Assembly: GCA_027365815.1 (NCBI GenBank)
Contig: DAHXLV010000005.1
Span: 1 to 18,098 of the forward strand
Direction: 5' to 3'
Length of the DNA stretch: 18,098 nucleotides
Source: Microcaldota archaeon
Lineage (GTDB): Archaea; Micrarchaeota; Micrarchaeia; Micrarchaeales; Micrarchaeaceae
Shown: positions 1 to 6,896 of the stretch, piece after piece
How positions within the stretch are numbered: the first letter of the stretch is position 1
How the letters are laid out: each line of letters starts with the position of its first letter
Translations under genes and position numbers: made by a program
The notes under the pieces: generated by a model
The model's input: only the letters and a program-made list of their open reading frames with translations
Databases searched by the model: none
What the model was told of the DNA's origin: nothing

Positions 1-8
1 GGACAGAG

Positions 9-509
9 ATGAGCGACGAGGAGAAGCTTGAGTTCTCGAGGCAGATGAGCAGGCTGGTCGGCGTGAGCAGCGATCCCATAAGGTTCACCTCGGAGCTGTA
101 CATGATGAACAAGGACTCCTACATACAGGAGCTGAGGGACGCGATAAACACCGGGGAGAACGAGGAGTCTCGGCTTCTCCAGGACGGGAGCATGAAGGAC
201 AAGCTTGAGATAGTACGCGGCAAGCTCGCGATGTGGAGGAATGTGATGCAGAGCGCGAGCGTAGCCCAGTCGCTGGAGCTGGCATCTTATGCGGCAATAT
301 CCGCATCGGGAAGCAAGGAGTACGAGGCGGTAAGCATGGCGCAGCAGAAGGCGCGCGAGGTAATCTCAGGAATAGGGGCGACGCTCGGCGTGACCCCAAG
401 CGTGGTTACCGGGAACGACATACTGAAGTTCGTCGAGCCGGAGTACCTCATACCTTTCTCGACGGTCTCCACGCAGATCGAGAAGAAGACAGAGGAGCAG
501 GTGATATAG
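9..509 (+). CDS. Unidentified helical protein, first gene of the VirB4-like block
   Basis: A 166-residue protein, rich in Glu, Lys, Ser and Ala and predicted almost wholly alpha-helical, with no membrane segment and no cysteine. I do not recognise a family. The reading frame is open upstream to the window edge, so ATG at 9 may be an internal methionine and the gene may be truncated here. It is followed directly, in the -1 frame, by the membrane-anchored VirB4 N-terminal gene. The stop codon (507-509) lies within the apparent start of that next reading frame, so the two are either translationally coupled or somehow joined. Its place at the head of the VirB4-like block suggests a cytoplasmic partner of that machine, which is inference from position only. 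Confidence 0.7.
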   Translation: MSDEEKLEFSRQMSRLVGVSSDPIRFTSELYMMNKDSYIQELRDAINTGENEESRLLQDGSMKDKLEIVRGKLAMWRNVMQSASVAQSLELASYAAISASGSKEYEAVSMAQQKAREVISGIGATLGVTPSVVTGNDILKFVEPEYLIPFSTVSTQIEKKTEEQVI

Positions 510-550
510 CGGACGGGAACGACATACTTTATCTTGCGCTGTGCGGCGTA

Positions 551-1342
551 GTGATCCTGATAGCGATGGCCACGCTGCAGTCGTTCGGCCCAGGCTGGTC
601 GATACTTGCTGTAGTGCTGGCGATGATAACTGCAGCCATAATACTTGCGCTCAACTGGGTCGATTTCATAATATTCCCGGCAGTGATGAACCTGCTGGGC
701 ATAAGCTTCCAGCCTGCCAGGGATTATACTATAGTCAAGGGGCAGGATGCAATATTAAAGAACGTCGGCGGCCTTTTCTACGCCACCGGCTTCGTCACCG
801 CCAACCTATTCGGGTACACCTTCAAGGCGGAGCAGGAGGAGCAGGGGGTCGAGCAAAAGATACTGCTCGCGCCTGAGAACTGGGAGCGCGCGGTCATGAG
901 CCTGTCATTCCCGTTCAAGCTCCACGTAATATCCATAGGGAGGGACGTGCAGAAAGTGAGGGACGACCTCGATGCGAAAAGGGGGTACCAGGAGTTCCAG
1001 CTCGCGAGGGCGCTCGAGAATGAAAAAGCCTCGTCCGAGACTGTTGTGACCGACATAAGGAGGAAGATCGACATAATACAGGAGAAGATCAACAGGATAT
1101 CCGCAGGGGAGAGGCCAATATCGACGCTAATGTACTTCGAGACCTCTGTTGTCGGCGTAAGCGAAAAGGCCGCGCTAGACTCGCTATCCGCGCAGATAAA
1201 GCAGCTCCAGGTGGGCATGAGCTCGATGGACCTGCAGCTGGCGAGGGTGGCCGGCCGCGAGCTGTATTCACTGTTCAAGTTCAACTTCGCTCTTCCGCTG
1301 CGCGGCGAGGAGATATCCAATGATTTCAGCACCGAGGGATAG
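551..1342 (+). CDS. VirB3-like membrane hairpin joined to VirB4 N-terminal domain
   Basis: From GTG 551 this is 263 residues. Hydrophobic segments near the N-terminus (one running from upstream of the start to about residue 8, another about 17-48) form a VirB3/PrgI-like membrane hairpin. Next comes a domain with the texture of a VirB4 N-terminal region: a short GLFYATGF stretch, a conserved-looking SLSFPFKLHV strand, a charged helical region (about 125-185), then ISTLMYFETSV and a final GRELYSLFKF helix. VirB4 proteins normally carry this domain and the ATPase on one chain; here the ATPase is the next gene. The start is uncertain. GTG 551 or ATG 566 would cut the first membrane helix, while the open frame upstream supplies a full helix but no ATG, GTG or TTG close by. 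Likely role: membrane platform for the translocation ATPase. Family assignment is by pattern recognition, not alignment. Confidence 0.65.
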   Translation: MILIAMATLQSFGPGWSILAVVLAMITAAIILALNWVDFIIFPAVMNLLGISFQPARDYTIVKGQDAILKNVGGLFYATGFVTANLFGYTFKAEQEEQGVEQKILLAPENWERAVMSLSFPFKLHVISIGRDVQKVRDDLDAKRGYQEFQLARALENEKASSETVVTDIRRKIDIIQEKINRISAGERPISTLMYFETSVVGVSEKAALDSLSAQIKQLQVGMSSMDLQLARVAGRELYSLFKFNFALPLRGEEISNDFSTEG

Positions 1343-1344
1343 AA

Positions 1345-1356
1345 AGGGTATTAATG
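1345..1356 (+). promoter_or_regulatory. Archaeal TATA box for the VirB4-like ATPase gene
   Basis: An A/G-rich element followed by TATTAATG, with its centre about 27 bases before the ATG at 1379. This is the spacing expected for a leaderless archaeal transcript. It lies in the only gap (36 bases) between the two halves of the split VirB4. Confidence 0.5.
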
Positions 1357-1378
1357 CTTCAAAACGAGAAATGGTTGA

Positions 1379-2899
1379 ATGACTCTTGTGAAATTCCAGA
1401 ACATAATGAGCAACGAGGTGGCCAAGAGGGCGTTCTTCTCCAGGCCGCCTGAGCCTCCGGCAAGCGTGCTGATAAACGACCCTTTCCAGGCGATATACGT
1501 AGGAAACACCAGCATATTCAAGGTGCCGTTCAGCTGGTCCTTCATGAACCTCACCAACCCCCACATAGCAGTGGTCGGCATAACCGGGGCAGGAAAGAGC
1601 TTCTTCGTAAAGACATTCCTGCGCAGGGCCAGCTACATCTGGAACACCAATGCGGTAATTGTCGACTGGGCCGGGGAATACAAGCGATGGGTCGAGCAGA
1701 CGCGAGGCAAGGTGATATCGCTTGCCAAGGGCGACTACCTGAACCTGCTGGACCTGTCCGGGATGAAGCCGCTGGACAGGACAAAGCAGATAATGAACTC
1801 GCTGGACATACTCACCGACATATCGTTGTATCCGGAGCAGAAGAGGCTGACAGAGGAGGCGATCGAGCAGTCTTACACGAACACCGGATTCGTATTATAC
1901 GAGGATCCGCCGGAAGGCAAGGAGCCGCCAACGCTCAAGGAGGTCATCGCCCTCCTGCAGGAGAAGCTGCAGGACGGCAGCTACGAATATCCGGCTGAGC
2001 TCGAAAATGCGATATACAGGCTCAGGCAGTTTGCGCGGGAGGGGGAGGACTTCTTCGCGAGGAAGAGCACGCTCGATCTTGGCATGCTTGCGAAGTCAGG
2101 CTTGGTGGACATAGACCTATCCGGGCTCCCGGACGACAAGTTCAGGGCCCTCGCCGCCCTATTCATACTCCAGACGATAAAGGAGAAGATGCGCTCAGAA
2201 GGCTGGATGGAATCGAAGGGGCTCAAGGCGATGATAGTGCTCGACGAGGCCTGGAAGGTCGCCAGCGACGACAAGAGCGATGCGATAACAATAGTGAGGG
2301 AGGCAAGGAAGTACGGGTTCGGGCTCATAGTCGCATCCCAGAGCCCCACCGACGTGAACGAGGCGATATTCTCCAATGTGGGCACGACGTTCATACTCAG
2401 GATAAAGTACGAGAAGTTCATGAACTACCTGCAGGGCTCGCTCAAGTTCTCGAACTTCATACGCGGCGAGATCAGCAGGTTCGGCGTTGGCGAGGCAGCA
2501 GTGAAGATGGAATTCACCACAGCGCTGAACTTCCCGGAGACGTTCATAATAGGGAAGATAAACGGCGAGGAGCCTCTCTACGTGTATACGATAGACATGT
2601 CCGATGTGCTGACACCGAGCGAGCTGTCCGCCAACCTGCTGCAGAAGGACTACCAGCTTGAAAGGGAGGAGCTCAGGAACAAGTTCATAGAATACAATAT
2701 GGGCGGCGACGTATCGAAGAACATTTTCGAAGCGCTTGACAAAAGCAAGAGGACGATGAAGATGCTGGACATGGTAAGGGCCCTAAAGAGCAACGGCGTA
2801 GACAATAGCAGCATTGTCCCGTTCCTCAAAAGCCTAGGAATAGACGATGTCATAATATCCAGGATACTGGCATACAGTGGTGCGGATGGCAGGCTCTAG
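1379..2899 (+). CDS. VirB4/HerA-superfamily P-loop ATPase of a type IV secretion-like system
   Basis: A 506-residue ATPase expected to power substrate transfer or pilus-like assembly at the inner face of the membrane. Walker A is GITGAGKS (residues 67-74). A DWAGEYKRW segment follows at about 98. Walker B is IVLDE (286-290), continuing as the VirB4-typical DEAW. A later ASQSPTDV matches the VirB4 motif after Walker B, with a following strand TTFILR. The N-terminal VirB4 domain is missing here and is found in the gene just upstream, so this is a split VirB4. The last 60 or so residues form a small helical module that also occurs in the next gene. HerA is the main alternative, but there is no NurA neighbour and DEAW/ASQS favours VirB4. 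The start is supported by a TATA box about 27 bases upstream. The end overlaps the next gene. Confidence 0.88.
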   Translation: MTLVKFQNIMSNEVAKRAFFSRPPEPPASVLINDPFQAIYVGNTSIFKVPFSWSFMNLTNPHIAVVGITGAGKSFFVKTFLRRASYIWNTNAVIVDWAGEYKRWVEQTRGKVISLAKGDYLNLLDLSGMKPLDRTKQIMNSLDILTDISLYPEQKRLTEEAIEQSYTNTGFVLYEDPPEGKEPPTLKEVIALLQEKLQDGSYEYPAELENAIYRLRQFAREGEDFFARKSTLDLGMLAKSGLVDIDLSGLPDDKFRALAALFILQTIKEKMRSEGWMESKGLKAMIVLDEAWKVASDDKSDAITIVREARKYGFGLIVASQSPTDVNEAIFSNVGTTFILRIKYEKFMNYLQGSLKFSNFIRGEISRFGVGEAAVKMEFTTALNFPETFIIGKINGEEPLYVYTIDMSDVLTPSELSANLLQKDYQLEREELRNKFIEYNMGGDVSKNIFEALDKSKRTMKMLDMVRALKSNGVDNSSIVPFLKSLGIDDVIISRILAYSGADGRL

Positions 2900-3194
2900 C
2901 ACGTTCACCATAAGCAGGATAGAACTCAGGCGGGTCCTAGCCGCCTACGGCATGACCGAGCGCAAGATGGATGAGATGTTGAGCAGCATGGAGAAGTCCC
3001 ACCGCCATGTCAACATAGTCCAGTTCATAGGGCTGATGGAGCGAGCAGGCCTAAACCGTGACCGTATTATAAACGTCTTCAGGAGGATGAACATGGATGA
3101 CATACTCATAGAGGAGGTGCTGGACATGGCCGACAAGAGCAGGATAAGCGCGGAGACCGGCAGGCTGTACGAGGCTACCGTTGACATGGAGTGA
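2886..3194 (+). CDS. Small helical protein related to the tail of the VirB4-like ATPase
   Basis: A 102-residue charged, all-helical protein without cysteine or membrane segment. ATG 2886 lies 14 bases inside the end of the ATPase gene; a GTG at 2877 is an alternative. Residues from about 35 align without gaps to the last 45 or so residues of the ATPase. Shared features are a KSxR start, a central Gly, an Ile seven residues or so later, an Asp-Asp pair, and a spaced I...L end. This points to duplication of a small helical module, perhaps for binding a common partner or each other. The overlapping gene arrangement favours translational coupling and a fixed ratio with the ATPase. No known family recognised. 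Confidence 0.75.
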   Translation: MAGSSTFTISRIELRRVLAAYGMTERKMDEMLSSMEKSHRHVNIVQFIGLMERAGLNRDRIINVFRRMNMDDILIEEVLDMADKSRISAETGRLYEATVDME

Positions 3195-3195
3195 T

Positions 3196-3600
3196 ATGAT
3201 GATGGACAAAAGGGACCCAAGGTGCATGATCTGCAACGAGCAGAAGCCAGGGATAGACGTGCGCCCCGACAGCGTGATCAACACGCTCCGCTGGCTCAAC
3301 AGCCATACGCTAAAGTACAAAAACAAGTACCGCCCGGTTGTGTGCAGGGAGTGCTTCCAGAAATACCTCAAGGCCAGGAAGAGCTTCGAGCGCAAGCGCA
3401 CCTCCTATCTGATCATAGGCGTCCTTTTCTCGGTCGTGCTTTTCGTGACATCCCGTGCGGATCCATGGTCCATCCTGGCAGGCCTGGGCATAATCGCGCT
3501 CATGTACCTGCTTTCGCTCATAAACTATACCCCAGAGCTTGAACTGCCGCGCGGCGCGCCTCAAGGCGGCGCCAAACGCAGCGGTGACGCCACCAGATAA
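3196..3600 (+). CDS. Zinc-ribbon protein with a C-terminal membrane hairpin
   Basis: A 134-residue protein starting one base after the preceding stop; three ATG codons in a row (3196, 3199, 3202) could serve as start. Two Cys pairs, CMIC (10-13) and CREC (50-53), are spaced as in a zinc ribbon or treble clef. A basic stretch rich in Lys and Arg follows. Then two hydrophobic segments (about residues 69-82 and 88-104), separated by a short SRADPW turn, suggest a membrane hairpin, and a short polar tail ends the protein. The layout puts the zinc domain in the cytoplasm next to the membrane. The operon position suggests an accessory part of the VirB4-like machine. The exact family is unknown. Confidence 0.75.
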   Translation: MMMDKRDPRCMICNEQKPGIDVRPDSVINTLRWLNSHTLKYKNKYRPVVCRECFQKYLKARKSFERKRTSYLIIGVLFSVVLFVTSRADPWSILAGLGIIALMYLLSLINYTPELELPRGAPQGGAKRSGDATR

Positions 3601-3614
3601 AGGTATTAAAATAC
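3599..3614 (+). promoter_or_regulatory. Archaeal BRE/TATA box before the coiled-coil gene
   Basis: An AAAGGTATTAAAATAC element, centred about 35 bases before the GTG at 3643, in the only gap in this part of the block. It resembles the element before the ATPase gene (AAAGGGTATTAAT), so the two transcription units may be expressed alike. Confidence 0.45.
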
Positions 3615-3642
3615 CTCTTTGCAATTAGATTAAAGTGGTAGA

Positions 3643-4380
3643 GTGGCGGAAGAGGCGCAGAGGGCCGGCTTCGTCGACCCGGACATCGAGGAGATAAGGC
3701 TCGGGGCGAAGCTGTCAGGCAGTTTTGACGATATCGCGAAGAGGCTCTCATCGCTCGAGCTGCTCTACGTCAAGCGGAACCCTGACAACATAATCATACT
3801 TAGGATAGAGAGCAGGGACATACAGAAAAGGCCATTCCTCTTCTTCCTGATAACGCTTTCGGGAGACAGCGCCTTGGTGCAGTACTCCATAGCGCACGAC
3901 ACCGGGGTCAAGATGCGCAGGCTCTATATAATAAAGAACCTCCTCAACGTGCTTTCGCTCATATCCGACATATACACCGTGGACAATGCGGCGCTCTTCC
4001 AGCACGCCGATTCAGCTATAGACGATGTGGTCAATACGATACCGCAGAGCTACAGCGCGCTCTACAACACATACGATTCGCTATACAACGAGTACAAGGA
4101 GCTCAGGAGGCTCAACGTCGAACTTACGGCATCCAACAAGAACCTGATCGTACAGGGGATGCAGCTCAGCAACGAAAACAGGAAGCTCGAGCAGAAGCTA
4201 AAGGAGCTGCAGACCTACTCGGACGAGGCGCTGATGGTGAGGGTGCAGGACTGGATAGAGGCGCACGACAGCACGATAGACATCGACGAGTTCTCCAAGA
4301 TAACGGGGGTCACGCCCCCGCGCATCGAGCAGATACTCAACACCATGATCTCTCGCGGATATATCGAAATCAAGGGCTAG
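3643..4380 (+). CDS. Coiled-coil protein with C-terminal winged-helix-like domain
   Basis: A 245-residue protein beginning with GTG. Residues about 15-130 form a mixed alpha/beta domain with hydrophobic strands (for example FLFFLITLSG) but no clear membrane span. Residues about 145-192 are a heptad-like coiled coil rich in Leu, Glu and Lys. Residues about 195-245 look like a winged helix-turn-helix (EFSKITGVTPPRIEQILNTM followed by a RGYIEI wing). I do not recognise the N-terminal domain. The architecture suggests an oligomeric adaptor or DNA-binding component. Its location between other unknown genes of the VirB4-like block makes a role in that system likely but unproven. The next small gene starts one base after its stop. 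Confidence 0.8.
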   Translation: MAEEAQRAGFVDPDIEEIRLGAKLSGSFDDIAKRLSSLELLYVKRNPDNIIILRIESRDIQKRPFLFFLITLSGDSALVQYSIAHDTGVKMRRLYIIKNLLNVLSLISDIYTVDNAALFQHADSAIDDVVNTIPQSYSALYNTYDSLYNEYKELRRLNVELTASNKNLIVQGMQLSNENRKLEQKLKELQTYSDEALMVRVQDWIEAHDSTIDIDEFSKITGVTPPRIEQILNTMISRGYIEIKG

Positions 4381-4381
4381 C

Positions 4382-4528
4382 ATGAAATACGCAGTAAGGA
4401 TAAACAAGCGGGTGAAATACCTACGCACTTACACGATACTGAAGCGCATCGGCGATAACGAGAACCTCCTGACGAAGATGTTTATAAAGATTTTCAGCAG
4501 GAAGAAGCAGGAGGGCGCGCCCCTGTAA
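4382..4528 (+). CDS. Small basic protein of 48 residues
   Basis: ATG 4382 lies one base after the preceding stop codon, and the frame runs to TAA at 4526-4528. The product is strongly basic (many Lys and Arg), without cysteine, and probably folds as one or two helices, with a hydrophobic MFIKIF patch near the C-terminal end. No family recognised. Evidence that it is real: the near-zero spacing to the upstream gene, the filling of an otherwise empty gap, and the short distance (10 bases) to the following gene. A TATA-like TTTATAAAG within it (4481-4489) could serve the next gene. Confidence 0.55.
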   Translation: MKYAVRINKRVKYLRTYTILKRIGDNENLLTKMFIKIFSRKKQEGAPL

Positions 4529-4538
4529 GTGTTTTACA

Positions 4539-6896
4539 ATGCGAATCAAATGGCTTTTGATAGCTGCTATCATAGCGATAGTGGTCGTTTCATCCCTTTT
4601 CCTGTACGTAGCACAGCTCTTCAGGAACATTCCTTCAGGGAACCACAGCCAACTGGCGCTGCCGCCGCCGGCGCTCAACGCGATACTGCTCTCCAGGGGG
4701 ATCCCCACCTACGACTCGAACAAGTACATAATACCTATAGCGCAGCTTTCTTACAGCTCTGTCAACGTTTCCGATATCTACCTGAATGCCACCCTGTTCG
4801 AGTCACCCCCGCCCCAGAGGTTCTATGTGCTGAATGCGTCAGGCGACTGCTTCAACTGCGGGCAGGTGCAGGAGACAATAGGCCTGATAGGCGACTACCT
4901 AAAGGCATATGGAGTGACGCAGAACAGCACATCGCTGAGCACCGTCAACCAGACTGGCCTGCTCTCTATGCCAAACGACTCCGCGTTGATAATCCTGAAC
5001 GGCGTGCTTCCGCAGTACATGCTTTCCGCCGCTCCAGGCACCGGCACGTCCATGATACAGTATCTGCTGGACAAGGGCACCGACATAGTATACGTGGGCA
5101 GGAACTTCGCAAATGCATCGAACGGCCAGATACTCGTACCAATCAATGCCTCTGAGCTGCCTGGCTTCCTTGCATGGTCCGCAGGCGGCGTGCCGAACAC
5201 TGGAAACAAGTTCTACTTCCAGGGCGGCACATTTACCCTCCTCGCAGGGAGCGAATACGGGCCCCTTAGCTATATACACGCAGCCAACGGCTCCCTCCTC
5301 GTTTTCTCCAACTACCTGAGCTCCTGGAGCAGCCCCAGCTTCGCCGCCCAGGACATAGCGAAGTCGCTATCCCAGCTTTTCTGGCTCCCGAAGTATGCGT
5401 ACGGCAGCGGATCGGTCAGCACTCCGAGCCTTTCAAATTCGACCGGCACTATAGGAATCGCATTCTCGCACCTATCCCCGTCGTTCAACTATGACACTGC
5501 GTTATCAACGCCAGCAGCATACGCCAGGATCACGGTGTACAACAACCAAAACTACTCGCTGGCTGCTCCAGGCAGCGTCTACCGGTACCTTTATTACCAG
5601 CAGGGCTTCGTGCTCAACGGCACGGCATCCCTGCCTGAAAGCGTAGCGCCCACTGTTCAGTTCCCCACTGCGATAACCATATACACGGGGTCAAACACGC
5701 CAGTGGAGATCGCGCCGCACGTTACCGTCTATTACCTGAACATGACTCCGGTGCAGGCTATACCGCTGCCGCCTTTCACGGCGTCAGGCAACTACACCCT
5801 CATACAGCCCCTGAAGTTCAACCTCCCGCAGGGCCAGTACGTGGCGCAGGTGCAGAGCTTCTACAACAGGCAGCTCGCCTCCGCGCTCTTCAACATCACC
5901 CCAATATCGATAGCGCTGCAGAGCGCCAACTACTCCTCAGGGGCTTTCGTCTTCCTGGTGAGCTCCGAGCAGCAGCCGCTGTCAGGAATAAACTACACGA
6001 TCAACATCAACGGGCTCTACCAGAGCGCCGGCAACGTCACCGGCGGCGAAATCTTCTACAGGCTGCCGCGCGGCGCACCGCAGCAGAAGGGCACGCTAAA
6101 CTTCAACATAGGGCTGCTCACGCGCAGCTACACATACCAGGCGGTGAACCAGCCCATCAGCATCCAGATAAACAACCAGTACATAGAGATAGCTGTCGTT
6201 GCGATACTTGCGGTGATAATTGTTACGGTGGTCAAGGCGCCCAACCGCGATGAATTCTACATAGACGTGCCGTCGGTACGTGAGCAGAAGGAAACGCAGA
6301 TAGGCATCAAGGCATCGGAGCTGGTCTCTGTTTTCGACAAGCAGAACCTCTACTTCCGGTGGAGGTACATGCCCCTGTCTGTAGAGGAGATGCGGCAGGC
6401 GATAGCCAGCAACATAAAGTACAACAACTCGACAGTCAGCCTTACGTACAGCAACACGGAGCTGCTGATGACGCAGCTCGCGGCGGCAGGACACCTGGTA
6501 AGCGCCGACGGTCTGTACGTGCCTAAAGCATGGCTGTCGGCAAGCGGCCACGACATAGAGTACCTCGCCACATTCAAGAAGCTGAGGCTGTATTTCGTCT
6601 CGCACGGATACCAGTTCAACGAGCTCGACGGGAGCGACCGCGCTGACATAATCGCCACGGCGCATAACGAGCGCTCATACATCATCATATACTCGAGGAC
6701 CAGCAGGTTCCAGAAGGTGCCGATGTATCAGGACGCGAAGACATACATAGCATTCCTGAATGCAGACAGGCGCGACTCCTTCATAAGGTATGTCCAGACA
6801 TCCACCGGAATGCCGACCGAGGAGCTGAAGATGTACATATCGGCAGGGCAGGTAAAGCTGATAGATGCAGACGAGCCGCAGGATGCTTTCACATAG
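4539..6896 (+). CDS. Large surface protein: N-terminal anchor, glycosylated-type ectodomain, second membrane helix, cytoplasmic tail
   Basis: A 785-residue membrane protein. Residues 4-26 form an uncleaved-type hydrophobic anchor. The next 520 or so residues are Ser/Thr/Asn-rich with well over a dozen N-x-S/T sequons, as in archaeal S-layer and surface proteins. Near its start is a CFNC motif (C104, C107) followed by alternating strands and helices (for example SALIILNGVLP and DIVYVGRNF) that recall a glutamine-amidotransferase-like fold. A second membrane helix lies at about 549-566 (IAVVAILAVIIVTVV). The last 215 or so residues lack sequons apart from one and are charged, so probably cytoplasmic. 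This topology suits a structural part that links the outside to the cytoplasmic ATPase. I do not recognise the family. The stop overlaps the convergent topoisomerase gene by 8 bases. Confidence 0.82.
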   Translation: MRIKWLLIAAIIAIVVVSSLFLYVAQLFRNIPSGNHSQLALPPPALNAILLSRGIPTYDSNKYIIPIAQLSYSSVNVSDIYLNATLFESPPPQRFYVLNASGDCFNCGQVQETIGLIGDYLKAYGVTQNSTSLSTVNQTGLLSMPNDSALIILNGVLPQYMLSAAPGTGTSMIQYLLDKGTDIVYVGRNFANASNGQILVPINASELPGFLAWSAGGVPNTGNKFYFQGGTFTLLAGSEYGPLSYIHAANGSLLVFSNYLSSWSSPSFAAQDIAKSLSQLFWLPKYAYGSGSVSTPSLSNSTGTIGIAFSHLSPSFNYDTALSTPAAYARITVYNNQNYSLAAPGSVYRYLYYQQGFVLNGTASLPESVAPTVQFPTAITIYTGSNTPVEIAPHVTVYYLNMTPVQAIPLPPFTASGNYTLIQPLKFNLPQGQYVAQVQSFYNRQLASALFNITPISIALQSANYSSGAFVFLVSSEQQPLSGINYTININGLYQSAGNVTGGEIFYRLPRGAPQQKGTLNFNIGLLTRSYTYQAVNQPISIQINNQYIEIAVVAILAVIIVTVVKAPNRDEFYIDVPSVREQKETQIGIKASELVSVFDKQNLYFRWRYMPLSVEEMRQAIASNIKYNNSTVSLTYSNTELLMTQLAAAGHLVSADGLYVPKAWLSASGHDIEYLATFKKLRLYFVSHGYQFNELDGSDRADIIATAHNERSYIIIYSRTSRFQKVPMYQDAKTYIAFLNADRRDSFIRYVQTSTGMPTEELKMYISAGQVKLIDADEPQDAFT

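Noticed and set aside
233..550. N-terminal extension of the VirB4 N-terminal frame to GTG 233
   Set aside because: The extension is Arg/Gly-rich and overlaps the convincing helical protein at 9-509; only the last 15 or so residues look protein-like, and these are reported as a start-site puzzle.
1379..2899. HerA helicase as an identity for the ATPase
   Set aside because: No NurA, Mre11 or Rad50 neighbour, no HAS-barrel domain, and DEAW plus ASQSPTD with a VirB4 N-terminal domain next door favour VirB4.
4529..5155. Plus-strand open frame of 208 codons overlapping the start of the surface protein
   Set aside because: The other frame gives a proper membrane anchor, sequons and a full-length protein; this one is Arg/His-rich and featureless.
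6096..6665. Minus-strand open frame of 189 codons
   Set aside because: Antisense to the large surface protein, whose cytoplasmic domain is continuous through it; Arg/Val/Tyr-rich shadow.
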